Shown here piece by piece: positions 1-10,387 of a DNA stretch of 64,000 bases. How positions within the stretch are numbered: position 1 is the first letter of the stretch; each line of letters opens with the position of its first letter. The notes under the pieces are model-generated. The model was not told where the DNA came from. It saw only the letters and a program-made list of their open reading frames with translations, and ran no database searches. The translations under genes and the position numbers were made by a program. This stretch comes from Xenophilus aerolatus (GTDB lineage: Bacteria > Pseudomonadota > Gammaproteobacteria > Burkholderiales > Burkholderiaceae_C): NCBI GenBank assembly GCA_030418545.1, contig QAIB01000003.1:1-64000 (forward strand), given 5' to 3'.

Positions 1-5
1 AAGGA

Positions 6-26
6 CAAGGCTGCGCAGCAGCCTTG
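6..26. repeat. 9-bp stem hairpin at left edge
   Basis: Perfect inverted repeat with arms caaggctgc (6-14) and gcagccttg (18-26) and a 3-nt loop. No T-tract follows on either strand, so it is not a clear intrinsic terminator. It may belong to the 3' end of a gene outside the window. Confidence 0.4.
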
Positions 27-193
27 TTGACCCTGGTCCCCTCTGTGTGCGCCGAGGAGCGCAGCGGCTGGCGGATCAGGGCTCGCGATTGTTTGAGCGA
101 AGCGAGTTCGAGCGAGACCCCGCCAGCCGCGAGCACCGCAGGTTGCCCGCAGCGAAGCGGAGGGACGCAGACAGTGGGGTCGCCTTTCTTTTG

Positions 194-227
194 CCTACTT
201 TTCTTTGGCGAGACAAAGAAAAGTAGG
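194..227. repeat. REP-like 14-bp palindrome
   Basis: Perfect inverted repeat: arms at 194-207 and 214-227 with a 6-nt loop (gcgaga). The arm is cctacttttctttg, much more AT-rich than its surroundings. Similar TTTCTTTTGCnTACTTTTCTTTGG sequences recur between genes in many Comamonadaceae genomes (recalled, not searched). It sits in a 293-bp non-coding stretch at the left edge in which no gene was recognised. Confidence 0.55.
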
Positions 228-293
228 TCGCCCGCCGGGGCGAAATCCCGGCCCCTGCCTCAAGCAGACTGCAAGGTCCAATCCGACCCAATC

Positions 294-1277
294 TCAACTC
301 AAGTCATCCAAAGTATCCGGATCCGGCCCATCCCCAATCGCCTCCCGCGTCGCCCCCGCCTGCACCTGCAGCCACGCCCCGAAAGCCTGGATCTCCGGCC
401 GCCCGGCACTGCGCGGCGACACGAGCAACCAATACGCCATGGGCGACTCCATGCGCTGACGCGGCAGCACCTCGACCAGGTCGCCGCTGGCCAGGCTCTC
501 GGCCACCAGGGCACTGCGCGCCAGCACCACGCCCTGGCCGGTCAGCGCCGCCTGCACCATCTGGTAGGCGTAGTTGAAGTACAGCCAGCGCCGCGGCTGC
601 GACTTGGTGAGGCCGTTGACCTCGAACCAGCGCCGCCAGGTCAACCATTCCAGGTGCGTGCGGTGCGCATCGCCGGCCTCGATCAAGGTGAAGCGCGCGA
701 TGTCCTCCGGCTTGCGGATCGGCGGGTTGCTCTTGAGCAGCCAGGGGCTGGCCACCGGCGTGAGGTGCTCGCCGAAGAGCCGCACCGACCCCGGCGGCAT
801 GCTCTCGGGCGGGCCGTAGCGCAGCGCCAGGTCGACGTCGGCCACGTCCAGGTCCACGGCTGAATCGCTGGCGTCGATGCGGATGTCGATGTCGGGGTTG
901 TCGCGCTGGAAGGCCTCCAGCCTCGGGATGAGCCACATCGATGCGAAAGACGCGAAGGTCGTGAGCGCCACGGTCTTGCGGCCCGCGCTCTGGCGGATCT
1001 GCCGCACCGCGCCGTCGATGCGCGGCAGCGCCTGCTGCACCGACAGCAGCAGCTGCGCGCCGGCGCTGGTGAGTTCCACCGCGCGCGTGTGGCGCAGGAA
1101 CAGCGGCACGCCCACCTCGTCTTCCAGCGACTGGATCTGGCGGCTCACGGCCGACTGGGTGAGCGCCATCTCCTCGGCCGCGGCGCGGAAGTTCAGGTGC
1201 CGCGCCACGGCCTCGAAGGCACGCAGGTAGCCGGCGCCGATGGGGCGTGTGCGCAGGTGGGTCTGGGAATGCTGCAT
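294..1277 (-). CDS. LysR family transcriptional regulator (GcvA-like)
   Basis: A 327-residue DNA-binding regulator. Residues about 18-75 form the LysR winged helix-turn-helix, with AFEAVARHLNFRAAAEEM followed by LTQSAVSRQIQSLE. The remainder is the periplasmic-binding-like effector domain. The length and the early RAFEAV motif fit the GcvA-type subgroup. It is transcribed away from the DUF2917 gene across 141 bp, and LysR proteins often control a divergent neighbour; that link is only positional here. The effector is unknown. The family call is secure and the target gene is not. Confidence 0.9.
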   Translation of the reverse strand: MQHSQTHLRTRPIGAGYLRAFEAVARHLNFRAAAEEMALTQSAVSRQIQSLEDEVGVPLFLRHTRAVELTSAGAQLLLSVQQALPRIDGAVRQIRQSAGRKTVALTTFASFASMWLIPRLEAFQRDNPDIDIRIDASDSAVDLDVADVDLALRYGPPESMPPGSVRLFGEHLTPVASPWLLKSNPPIRKPEDIARFTLIEAGDAHRTHLEWLTWRRWFEVNGLTKSQPRRWLYFNYAYQMVQAALTGQGVVLARSALVAESLASGDLVEVLPRQRMESPMAYWLLVSPRSAGRPEIQAFGAWLQVQAGATREAIGDGPDPDTLDDLS

Positions 1278-1418
1278 GCCGCCGAGGGTAACGGCATTGA
1301 TGCGAAACCGGAATCAGTCGGGGCCCGCGTTTTCATTGGACCCCAAGGCGGGCCACGCAGATCATTCATTCCCGAATCGCGCCGTTGCGTATTCGAGCGA
1401 ACGCTTCAGGAGTCCACC

Positions 1419-1736
1419 ATGTCCGCTGCTTGCACCACCACCTCGGTTTCCTCCCTCGCGCTGCCCGGCCGGGCAGCGGCCGTGCCGCCGGCGGTCCGCC
1501 GCGGCGCCTGGCAACTGGCCGCTGGCCAGGCCACCACGCTGAAGGCGGCGCGCGCCAGCGTGCTGCGCATCCGGCAGGGCCGGCTGTGGATCACCCGCGA
1601 CGCCACCGCGCAGTGGGGCAGCGAGGACCTCGTCCTGGGCCCCGGCGAGTCGCTCACGGTGCAGGCCGGCCAACGCATCGTGATGGAGCCGTGGGACGGC
1701 TACGGCGCCACCTACAGCTGGGACGTCGAGGCTTGA
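1419..1736 (+). CDS. DUF2917 domain protein
   Basis: A 105-residue protein. Residues about 30-100 match the small beta-rich DUF2917 family common in Burkholderiales: GAWQLAAGQATTLKAARASV, then GRLWITRD, then LGPGESLTV. The family has no established function; its cupin-like fold suggests a small-molecule or regulatory role (inference). The ATG at 1419 is chosen because AGGAG lies 6 bases upstream. It is divergent from the LysR gene. No signal peptide is seen, so it is probably cytoplasmic. Confidence 0.75.
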   Translation: MSAACTTTSVSSLALPGRAAAVPPAVRRGAWQLAAGQATTLKAARASVLRIRQGRLWITRDATAQWGSEDLVLGPGESLTVQAGQRIVMEPWDGYGATYSWDVEA

Positions 1737-1779
1737 CCAGCGCCACCGGCCGGCCCACCGGGCGGCCGAATGCGCCAGC

Positions 1780-2205
1780 TCAGGACTGGATGTCGAAGCT
1801 CGGCCGCAGCGCCAGGAACTTTTGCAAGGCGTCGTCGCCGCGCAGCAGGGCCAGGCGCTCCATTTCCATCGGGTCTTCGGCCTGGGCATAGCCCATGTCG
1901 AAGCGCTGGTAGCGCCGCTCGCGCAGCGCGCCTTCGTAGGCGATGTTCACTTCGCTGTGGCGCTCGTCGGCCGCGATGCGGCCCATCAGCGACTCGACCG
2001 CCGCGGCCGGCCCTTCGAGGTGCTGGCAGAAGCGCTGCCCGTCGAACACCAGCAGCCCGGTGATGCCGTTGGCGGCGTTGAAGGGGCGCGCACGCGCCAG
2101 GATCTGTCCGATGGCCGTGGGCGACTGGCTGTCCGCCAGCTGACTCCAGTACAGGAATTCGTAAAGGGGTACGGGAGCGTTTGGCGTCGGGGTGCGATCG
2201 GGCAT
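1780..2205 (-). CDS. BLUF-domain blue-light sensor protein
   Basis: A short protein of about 141 residues made almost entirely of one BLUF (FAD-binding blue-light) domain. LYEFLYWSQLA carries the conserved flavin-contacting Tyr, FNAANGITGLLVF carries the Asn, and GQRFCQHLEGP carries the Gln of the light-sensing switch. No output domain is fused, so it probably signals through a partner. The ATG at 2205 was chosen; a TTG at 2250 would add 15 residues, and neither has a good ribosome site. It is divergent from a Crp/Fnr gene, with a shared palindrome between them. Confidence 0.88.
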   Translation of the reverse strand: MPDRTPTPNAPVPLYEFLYWSQLADSQSPTAIGQILARARPFNAANGITGLLVFDGQRFCQHLEGPAAAVESLMGRIAADERHSEVNIAYEGALRERRYQRFDMGYAQAEDPMEMERLALLRGDDALQKFLALRPSFDIQS

Positions 2206-2244
2206 GTCGCCGGCGACTGTAGGCGGGCGCGGCCTACGAAGAAA

Positions 2245-2256
2245 TGTCAAATGACA
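2245..2256. promoter_or_regulatory. Palindromic operator candidate TGTCA-AA-TGACA
   Basis: Perfect inverted repeat (arms 2245-2249 and 2252-2256) in the short region between the divergent BLUF and Crp/Fnr genes. Crp/Fnr proteins bind short inverted repeats, so this may be an autoregulatory site. It is not the classical FNR sequence TTGAT-N4-ATCAA. Confidence 0.35.
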
Positions 2257-2284
2257 CTCAGCATGTCGCTAGAGTTCGCGGGGT

Positions 2285-3049
2285 ATGCAAGGTTCATCCT
2301 CCCCGACTCCCGCCGGCTGCGACGGCGCTTGCGCCACCTGCAACCTGCATGAGCGCGACGCTTTCCTGCCCCTGGACGACGCCGAGCGCGATGCGATCGC
2401 CGTCTTTCGCAGCGGCTCGCGCGAGGTCGCCGCGGGTCGGCTCATCATCGAGGAGCATCGGCGCAGCCCGAACCTCTACACGCTCTACAGCGGCTGGGCG
2501 TTTCGCTTCAAGACGCTGAGCGATGGCCGCCGGCAGATCCTGAATTTCCTGCTGCCGGGCGACTTCATGGGGCTGCAGGACGAGTTCGCCGAAGGCACGA
2601 CCTACGGCGTGGAGGCGGCGACGGATTGCACGCTGTGCGTGTTCCCGCGCGACCGCCTGTGGGACTTCTTCAATCGCCAGCCCAAGCTCGGCTACGCGAT
2701 CACCTGGCTGGCTGCCAACGAAGAGAAAGCGGTCGACGACAACCTCGTGACGGCCGGGCGTCGTGCGGCGGCCGAGCGGGTGGCCATGACGCTGCTCCAC
2801 CTGTACCGCCGTGCCGAGCGCGTCGGTCTGGCGGCCGATGGGCGCGTGCCCTTCTTTCCCTTCCAGCAGCAGCACATCGCGGACGCCGTGGGCCTGTCGC
2901 TGGTGCACACCAACAAGACCCTGCGCAAGCTGCAGCGCCTGGGCCTGCATCGGCTGGAAGGCAACGTGCTCGAGATTCTGGAGCCGCATGCGCTGGAGCA
3001 ACTGGGCGACTACTTCGAGCGGCCGCAGCGGCCGACGCCGTTGATCTGA
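2285..3049 (+). CDS. Crp/Fnr family transcriptional regulator
   Basis: A 254-residue regulator with an N-terminal cyclic-nucleotide-binding-like beta barrel (about 35-130) and a C-terminal winged helix (about 190-225, QQHIADAVGLSLVHTNKTL). Near the N-terminus, Cys12, Cys16 and Cys19, plus a DCTLC pair around residue 114, resemble the cysteine layout that holds the FNR iron-sulfur cluster. The spacing differs from E. coli FNR, so oxygen or redox sensing is only possible. Its divergence from a blue-light sensor suggests joint light/redox control (inference). Confidence 0.88.
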   Translation: MQGSSSPTPAGCDGACATCNLHERDAFLPLDDAERDAIAVFRSGSREVAAGRLIIEEHRRSPNLYTLYSGWAFRFKTLSDGRRQILNFLLPGDFMGLQDEFAEGTTYGVEAATDCTLCVFPRDRLWDFFNRQPKLGYAITWLAANEEKAVDDNLVTAGRRAAAERVAMTLLHLYRRAERVGLAADGRVPFFPFQQQHIADAVGLSLVHTNKTLRKLQRLGLHRLEGNVLEILEPHALEQLGDYFERPQRPTPLI

Positions 3050-3108
3050 GCGCTGCTGCGCTTGGCCGATTTGGGTCGGTGGTCTGAACCCGGCCGGCGG
3101 CGCCGGTG

Positions 3109-3362
3109 TGCGTTCTCCGGCTCAGGCTCGCGCTGACTGGTGAGCCGCGCCTTCTCTATCGCTGCAAGCCCCCACCCCGACCCTCCCCCAGAGGGAGAGG
3201 GAGGAAGTCAGCGCACAGCACAGCGGTCCAGGGCGGTGGTCGTGGGCCTGCGGGCGCAGGCGCCATTCGCGGCGCCGTGCAGTCTCTCCAGCACGTCGAC
3301 GGACAGCGAGCACACAGCATCCGCAACAAGCCGGTCAGCGCGAGCCTGAGCCGGAAAACGCA
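3109..3362. repeat. Non-coding segment bounded by 32-bp inverted repeats
   Basis: Arm A (3109-3140) and arm B (3331-3362) are inverted copies of a 32-base sequence with two mismatches, enclosing about 190 bp. The core contains a C-rich then G-rich block (cccaccccgaccctccccca, then gagggagaggg), a type of dispersed repeat common in proteobacteria. No convincing gene lies in the whole 3050-3526 gap. The arrangement resembles a small non-autonomous element or a folded RNA, but no flanking target duplication was recognised. Confidence 0.5.
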
Positions 3363-3526
3363 GGCCCGCGGCCGCCGCCAGCGCCCCAGTCCGTCGTGCC
3401 GGCCGATCCACAGCAAAGACGGAAAGAGCCAACAGCAATGAAAGTAACGAACGTGACGATTTCGGCCGCACCTCAGATACAGCAAGCGGCACAGCCCGAT
3501 CGCACTTTCCTCCAAACAACCTCGCC

Positions 3527-4435
3527 TCAGTCGGCGGCCATTAATGCCTCCACGTCGCGCGCATAGCGTCCCAGCCGGTCCACCGCCCGGCTGCGCTGCG
3601 CCGGCGTCGTCGCGTTGTGCAGGGCAGCCAGGTTGCGGCAACCCTCGTCCTGCAGGGCGGCCTGGTGCTCGCGCCAGGGCCCGGCCGGCGGCTCGGCGAT
3701 GCGGCGCACCAGTGCATGGATCGCCGCCTGCGCCTGGGCCGGCGCCGTGCGCTCCGATTGGAAGCGCCGCAGCATCACCACGATCTCGCCCTGGCGGGCC
3801 CGGCGCTCGGCGTCCGCGCGCTTCGCATCGAAGACCGACTCGGTCGCCATCCGCCGCAGCATCGCGCGTTGCTCGGCATGCAGCGCGCCGTAGAAGTCTT
3901 CATGACGGTCGAGGAGGCGCTCGTAACGCTTGCCCTGCAGGGCCGCCGCATCGAGCGACACCCAATCCTTGCGGTACTCGGCGTTCACTTTCGCGTACTT
4001 GGCCTGCAGGTGCTGCAGCTGCGCGGGCGAGAGCGTGAGCGCGAGCTCGGCCACCGGCGCCTCGGCGCGCAGCGCCGTGGCCAGCAGGCGTTCGCGGATC
4101 GCGTCGGCGAATTCGCAAGCCTGTGCCGGCGTGATGTCATTCGGCGCCAGCGCCTGCGCCCGGCGCAGCAGCGCGAGCAACTGCGGCAGTTCCTCGCGGC
4201 GATGCCAGGCGAGCAGCGCATCGAGTTCTTCTCGCACGCGCAGCGACTGCGCGCCGTCGAAATCCACGTACCCGTCGAGCCACCAGTAGCTCACCGTCGG
4301 CAGGTTGTTGTAGGCCAAGCGCACGGCGCTGCAGGCGCCCAGCAGGGCGGCCAGGAGCAGCACGCCGATAATTTGCAGCCGCCTCCACAGGCGCGGCGTG
4401 GCTGGCGCATGCACCGCGGCGCCTGGCTCGTTCAT
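3527..4435 (-). CDS. DUF6279 family lipoprotein
   Basis: A 302-residue predicted lipoprotein. After a basic start (PRLWRRLQ), a hydrophobic stretch ends in the lipobox ALLGAC at about residue 35, giving export and lipid attachment. The mature part opens AYNNLPTVSYWWLDGYVDF, typical of DUF6279 proteins, and is then mostly helical and Arg/Glu-rich. Function is unknown. The ATG at 4435 is the first that places a signal peptide correctly; the open frame continues upstream only as antisense of glmU. It starts 19 bp from glmU in the opposite direction. Confidence 0.8.
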   Translation of the reverse strand: MNEPGAAVHAPATPRLWRRLQIIGVLLLAALLGACSAVRLAYNNLPTVSYWWLDGYVDFDGAQSLRVREELDALLAWHRREELPQLLALLRRAQALAPNDITPAQACEFADAIRERLLATALRAEAPVAELALTLSPAQLQHLQAKYAKVNAEYRKDWVSLDAAALQGKRYERLLDRHEDFYGALHAEQRAMLRRMATESVFDAKRADAERRARQGEIVVMLRRFQSERTAPAQAQAAIHALVRRIAEPPAGPWREHQAALQDEGCRNLAALHNATTPAQRSRAVDRLGRYARDVEALMAAD

Positions 4436-4454
4436 CACCGTCTCCGATCCCGAC

Positions 4455-5906
4455 ATGACCGCTTCATCCCGCAGCACCTCGCCATCGAACCCCACCGGCC
4501 TGGAGGCCGGCCCGCTCGCCGTCGTCGTCATGGCCGCGGGCAAGGGCACGCGCATGAAGAGCCGGCTGCCCAAAGTGTTGCATCGATTGGCCGGGCAGCC
4601 CCTCATTGGCCGTGTGATCGATACGGCCACGCGGTTGGGCGCGGCGCGGATCGTGGTCGTCACCGGCCACGGCGCCGACGAGGTCGAAGGCGCCGTGCGC
4701 GGACTGGCCGGGGCTTCGGTGGCGCTGGACTTTGCGCGGCAGGAGCCGCAGCTGGGCACCGGCCACGCCGTGCAGCAGGCGGCGCCCAGGCTGCCCGATG
4801 CGGGCACGGTGCTCGTGCTGTCGGGCGACGTGCCGCTGATCGGCGAGGACACGCTGCGTGCGCTGGTGGCGGCGAGCGGCGGCGAGCGGCTGGCGCTGCT
4901 CACCATCGAACTGGATGACCCCACCGGCTATGGGCGCGTCGTGCGGGACGCAGCGGGCGCCCAGGTCCAGGCCATCGTCGAGCACAAGGACGCCACCGAG
5001 GCCCAGCGCGCCATCCGCGAGATCTACAGCGGCGTGATGGCCGCGCCGGCCGCCGCGCTCAAGCGCTGGCTCGGCCAGCTCCGCAACGACAACGCCCAGG
5101 TCGAGTACTACCTGACCGACGTGGCGCGCATCGCCGTGGACGAGGGCACGCCGGTGGTGGCCGAGGTGATCGCCGACGAGATGCAGGTCGCGGGCGTCAA
5201 CAGCCCCTCGCAGCTCGCGGCACTGGAACGCGTGTGGCAACGCCGCGAGGCGGAGCGCCTGATGGACGCGGGCGTGCGCCTGGCCGACCCGGCGCGCTTC
5301 GACCTTCGCGGCGAGCTCGCCTGCGGGCAGGACGTCGAGATCGACGTCGGCTGCATCTTCGAAGGCCGCGTCGAGCTGGGCGAGGGCGTGCGCATCGGGG
5401 CGCACTGCGTGATCGCCAACGCGCGCATCGCCGCGGGTGCCGTCATCCATCCCTTCACCCACATCGACGGCGGCAAGGAAGGCGCGGTCGTCGGTGCCGG
5501 CGCGCTCATCGGCCCCTATGCGCGGCTGCGCCCCGGCGCGCAGCTGGGCGCCGAGGTGCACGTGGGCAACTTCGTCGAAATCAAGAACTCCACCCTGGCC
5601 GACGGCGCCAAGGCCAACCACCTGGCCTACCTGGGCGACGCGACCGTGGGCGCGCGCGTGAACTACGGCGCCGGCAGCATCACCGCCAACTACGACGGCG
5701 CCAACAAGCACCGCACCGTCATCGGCGACGACGTGCACGTGGGCAGCAACTGCGTGCTGGTCGCGCCCATCACCATCGGCGCGGGCGGCACCGTGGGCGG
5801 CGGTTCCACCGTGACGAAGAGCACCGAGCCGGGCGCACTGACCGTGGCGCGCGGGCGGCAGGTGAGCTTCCCGAACTGGCAACGGCCGAAGAAGGCGCCG
5901 AAGTAA
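4455..5906 (+). CDS. Bifunctional GlmU: GlcNAc-1-P uridyltransferase / GlcN-1-P acetyltransferase
   Basis: Makes UDP-N-acetylglucosamine for peptidoglycan and LPS. The N-terminal domain has the nucleotidyltransferase signature MAAGKGTRMKSRLPKVLH (from about residue 31). The C-terminal half is a left-handed beta-helix of hexapeptide repeats, including the acetyl-CoA site stretch NYDGANKHRTVIGDD. At 483 residues it is slightly longer than the usual 456 because of an N-terminal extension of about 25 residues. A later start just before the AVVVMAAGKG segment is possible. glmS, which supplies its precursor, lies 1.7 kb downstream on the same strand. Confidence 0.96.
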   Translation: MTASSRSTSPSNPTGLEAGPLAVVVMAAGKGTRMKSRLPKVLHRLAGQPLIGRVIDTATRLGAARIVVVTGHGADEVEGAVRGLAGASVALDFARQEPQLGTGHAVQQAAPRLPDAGTVLVLSGDVPLIGEDTLRALVAASGGERLALLTIELDDPTGYGRVVRDAAGAQVQAIVEHKDATEAQRAIREIYSGVMAAPAAALKRWLGQLRNDNAQVEYYLTDVARIAVDEGTPVVAEVIADEMQVAGVNSPSQLAALERVWQRREAERLMDAGVRLADPARFDLRGELACGQDVEIDVGCIFEGRVELGEGVRIGAHCVIANARIAAGAVIHPFTHIDGGKEGAVVGAGALIGPYARLRPGAQLGAEVHVGNFVEIKNSTLADGAKANHLAYLGDATVGARVNYGAGSITANYDGANKHRTVIGDDVHVGSNCVLVAPITIGAGGTVGGGSTVTKSTEPGALTVARGRQVSFPNWQRPKKAPK

Positions 5907-6016
5907 CGGGTCGCGCCCGGCGCGCGCTTGACCCTGCGCGCCGCGGGTTCTTGCTTTGACCTCAACGATGGTTGAGGTTGCACCGTGTCGGCTCCTGTTG
6001 ATTCCGGACCGCGCCG

Positions 6017-6892
6017 ATGCCACCGCCCACCCTGCAGCATGCCGACCTCTACCTGCGCCGCCTCGGTTTCGCCCGGGCACCCGCGCCCACCCTCGACACG
6101 CTGCATCTGCTGCAACTGCGGCACACGGCGGCCTTCGCCTTCGAGACGCTGAACAGCTTCCTGCACCGGCCGGTGCCGATCGACCTGCCGTCCGTCGAGC
6201 GCAAGCTGCTGCTCGAGGGGCGCGGCGGCTACTGCTACGAGCTCAACGGCCTCTACCTGGCGCTGCTGCGGCAACTGGGTTTCGACGCCACGCCCCTCAC
6301 GGGCCGTGTGGTGATGGGCGGCCCGGACGATGCGCTGCCGCCGCGCACCCACCAGATGGTGCGCGTGCGGGTGGGCGGACGTGACTGGCTGTCGGACGTG
6401 GGCTTCGGCGGGATGGTGCCCACGGCGCCGCTGGCGCTGGACGATTCGGGCCCGCAGCCCACCCCGCACGAGCCCTTCCGGCTCGACCGCCGCAGCGGGC
6501 GCTACACCTTGCGCGCCTGGGTCGGCGAGGCATGGAAGGCGATGTACGTCTTCGACCTGGAGGCGCCGGCGCCGGCCGACCTGGAGGTCGGCAACTGGTA
6601 CGTGTCGACCTACCCCGATTCGCCTTTCCTCGGGCGGCTGGTGGCGGCCCGCACCGGGCCCTTCTGCCGCCACACGCTGCGCGGCGGCAGCTATGCGGTG
6701 CACCGCCTGGGCCAGCCCAGCCTGCGGCGCGAGCTGCGCACGCCGCAGGCGGTCATCGGCGTGTTGCGGGAGGTCTTCGGCCTGCAGCTTCCCGCGCAGC
6801 CGGGCTTGCATGCGGCCATCGCGCAGCAGCTCGATGCCGGGCACGCGGACGCCTCGGATCCGGAGCCAGAAGTGCTCGCGACGCCCGCCTGA
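6017..6892 (+). CDS. Arylamine N-acetyltransferase
   Basis: A 291-residue cytoplasmic enzyme that transfers acetyl from acetyl-CoA to arylamines or hydrazines. The Cys-His-Asp triad is visible: Cys in RGGYCYELN (about residue 75), His in THQMVRVRV (about 112) and Asp in LSDVGFGG (about 127). Length is normal for the NAT family. It lies between glmU and glmS on the same strand but has no obvious pathway link to them. A convergent Lrp gene follows after 42 bp. Confidence 0.93.
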   Translation: MPPPTLQHADLYLRRLGFARAPAPTLDTLHLLQLRHTAAFAFETLNSFLHRPVPIDLPSVERKLLLEGRGGYCYELNGLYLALLRQLGFDATPLTGRVVMGGPDDALPPRTHQMVRVRVGGRDWLSDVGFGGMVPTAPLALDDSGPQPTPHEPFRLDRRSGRYTLRAWVGEAWKAMYVFDLEAPAPADLEVGNWYVSTYPDSPFLGRLVAARTGPFCRHTLRGGSYAVHRLGQPSLRRELRTPQAVIGVLREVFGLQLPAQPGLHAAIAQQLDAGHADASDPEPEVLATPA

Positions 6893-6903
6893 CGGGCGCA
6901 ATC

Positions 6904-6945
6904 AGCTATCGAAAAGAGAGCATCGAAAGACGCTTCAACGGATCG
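6904..6945 (+). repeat. Degenerate dispersed GCTAT repeat, copy 1
   Basis: Reads gctatcgaaaagagagcatc between the convergent NAT and Lrp genes; the right arm of the palindrome is broken (gagagc for gatagc) and the second half is only loosely alike. Included as a probable decayed copy. Confidence 0.35.
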
Positions 6946-7438
6946 CATCGGGCGCGGCGCCGGAGACGGGCAGGGGCAGCCGCGGCTCGAACTTCGCACG
7001 CTTGACGCTGAAGAAGGCCTTCACGTTGCGCACGTTGGCATCGCTGGTGAACAGGCGCTGCGCCAGCGCGTGGTAGGCCGGCATGTCGCGCACCGTGACC
7101 ACGAGGATGAAGTCCGGCCCGGGCGAGACGCGCCAGCACTGCTGCACGGCGGCGTCCGGCGCGACACGGGCCTCGAAGGCGTCGAGCGCGCCGGCGTCCT
7201 GGCGGTCGAGCGAGATTTCCACCAGGGCCGTGAGCGTAACGGCCAGGCGGTCGGCTGCCAGCAGTGCCACCTCGCGCTCGATCAGCCCCGCCTGTCGCAG
7301 CCGCTGCACGCGGCGCAGGCAGGTGGCGGGCGACAGGTGGGTGTCCAGCGCCAGTTGCTGGTTGGTGCGCGAGGCGTCGCGCTGCAGGGCGTCGAGCAGG
7401 CGCCAGTCGACGGCATCGAGGTTGATTTCTTCCGACAT
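6935..7438 (-). CDS. Lrp/AsnC family transcriptional regulator
   Basis: A 167-residue regulator. Residues about 8-60 form the AsnC-type helix-turn-helix ([20 protein letters not shown], then [19 protein letters not shown]). The C-terminal part is the RAM ligand-binding and oligomerisation domain. The ATG at 7438 (MSEEINLD) fits family starts; the nine codons above it look like leader sequence. It is divergent from glmS across 135 bp. Lrp proteins often respond to amino acids; the ligand here is unknown. Confidence 0.92.
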   Translation of the reverse strand: MSEEINLDAVDWRLLDALQRDASRTNQQLALDTHLSPATCLRRVQRLRQAGLIEREVALLAADRLAVTLTALVEISLDRQDAGALDAFEARVAPDAAVQQCWRVSPGPDFILVVTVRDMPAYHALAQRLFTSDANVRNVKAFFSVKRAKFEPRLPLPVSGAAPDAIR

Positions 7439-7573
7439 CACAGCAATTATGAAATATTCATTCAATCGCTCCCAATGGCGAATGAATCATCCATATCCGC
7501 ACCGATAACGGAAGAACAATTCAGATCGGCCCGCCTACGATCGCATCCACGTCAGCTTTTCAAGGAATCCCCC

Positions 7574-9448
<1,875 letters not shown>

Positions 9449-9716
9449 CCGGCTGCGCCTGGGGTGGCGCAGTCGCGGCGCGTAGCGCACAGGTCGCGCG
9501 CTGGTTTTGCCGTTTCGCGGCGCTCAGTCCTCGTCCAGCGCCGGGATGTCCTGTGGCGGCGGCGCCGGCGCATGAGTGGATCCGTTCGGTCTACGTCGTA
9601 GGCTTTGCCTTCGAGCCGCCGGCCACAGCGGCCTGAGGAACGCGCGACCGAATCTGCCCGGCCCGCCGTCAGGCCGTGACCAAAAGTCGACGCCAGGGTC
9701 CGGGCGGGCCGAATGC
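9449..9716. other. Intergenic region after glmS, no gene recognised
   Basis: Between glmS and the small gene at 9756 nothing convincing is encoded. A weak hairpin (ctgcgcc/ggcgcag) follows the glmS stop but has no T-tract. A minus-strand open frame ending PPPQDIPALDED (stop near 9524) has no support beyond being open. Confidence 0.4.
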
Positions 9717-9745
9717 TTACATGTGGACGGAAGCGTACGTACTAA
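9717..9745 (+). promoter_or_regulatory. Sigma70-like promoter candidate
   Basis: TTACAT (9717-9722) and TACTAA (9740-9745) are separated by 17 bp, 10 bases before the ATG at 9756. The palindrome cgtacg overlaps the spacer. This local AT-rich signal in a GC-rich gap supports a promoter, though a leader of only a few bases would be left. Confidence 0.35.
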
Positions 9746-9755
9746 CATCGGGCGC

Positions 9756-9953
9756 ATGGATTTCCCGTCTCCCGATACGTCCGAGTATGCAGCCCTGATG
9801 GACTTCATGGCCACGGGCGGTCGCGACCGGAGTTCGCTGAAGCCGGGGCAGGACCCTCGCCCCGCGGTGCGTCATGCGCTGCAGCGCCGCGCCCGGGCCA
9901 TGACGCAGGCCCTGGTGGTGATGGCACGGGTGCGCGCGCGCCGGTTGCGCTGA
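9756..9953 (+). CDS. Hypothetical protein, 65 aa
   Basis: A small open frame starting MDFPSPDTSEYAALMDFM and ending in an Arg-rich helix (RRARAMTQALVVMARVRARR). No family was recognised, and no signal peptide or membrane segment is visible. A promoter-like pair lies just upstream and the frame ends 10 bp before the convergent gene at 9964. The acidic N-terminal half and basic C-terminal half look like a real small protein, but evidence is limited. Confidence 0.4.
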   Translation: MDFPSPDTSEYAALMDFMATGGRDRSSLKPGQDPRPAVRHALQRRARAMTQALVVMARVRARRLR

Positions 9954-9963
9954 TCGCGCGGCG

Positions 9964-10344
9964 TCAGGCGCCGAAGGAGCGCAGCCGCACTTCCTCTTCG
10001 GTGAACCGGCTGCGGACGTAGACGCGCATGGCCGCCACCAGCGGCAGTTCCCCGCGCGCGAACCAGGTCACGTCATTGCGCCGCAGCATGGCTTCGAAGG
10101 CCGGCGGACGCCCGTTGATCCACAGGTCACGCAGGCCGATGTGCTCACGATCGATGATGAGCCGGGCCTGGGTCCAGTCGGTGCTGGGGCTGTAGGGCTG
10201 CGCTGCTGATCGGTCGACCCAGCGGGCGACGCATACGGGCGCCCGGCCCGCAGTCGTCACGCGGATGTCGCACAGCCCCTGCGCTCGCGCGACCCATGCA
10301 TCCAGGAGGGCACCATCGAGATCATGAATCTCCATGCGTGCCAT
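9964..10344 (-). CDS. DUF2591-like hypothetical protein
   Basis: About 126 residues. The central SPSTDWTQARLIIDREHIGL resembles the family of small phage- and Burkholderia-associated proteins annotated DUF2591 (recalled, moderate certainty). The C-terminal FARGELPLVAAMRVYVRSRF is also typical. Function is unknown. The start is uncertain: ATG at 10344 or 10335, or a TTG at 10371, none with a clear ribosome site. Such genes often occur singly in host chromosomes, and no phage genes are nearby. Confidence 0.6.
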   Translation of the reverse strand: MARMEIHDLDGALLDAWVARAQGLCDIRVTTAGRAPVCVARWVDRSAAQPYSPSTDWTQARLIIDREHIGLRDLWINGRPPAFEAMLRRNDVTWFARGELPLVAAMRVYVRSRFTEEEVRLRSFGA

Positions 10345-10387
10345 GGTGCGTCGGCGCCGGGGCGTTGGCAAGCAGCTAGCGCTTCGC

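Noticed and set aside
24..863. Long plus-strand open frame over the LysR gene
   Set aside because: It is antisense to a clear LysR protein and has Arg/Pro/His-rich shadow composition.
3208..3519. Minus-strand frame with a hydrophobic segment (SLLSLLLALSVFAV)
   Set aside because: It runs across the inverted repeats, has no ribosome site and no family resemblance; probably chance.
9524..9814. Minus-strand frame ending PPPQDIPALDED
   Set aside because: The tail looks protein-like, but the rest is Arg/Pro-rich and overlaps the small gene at 9756; not enough support.
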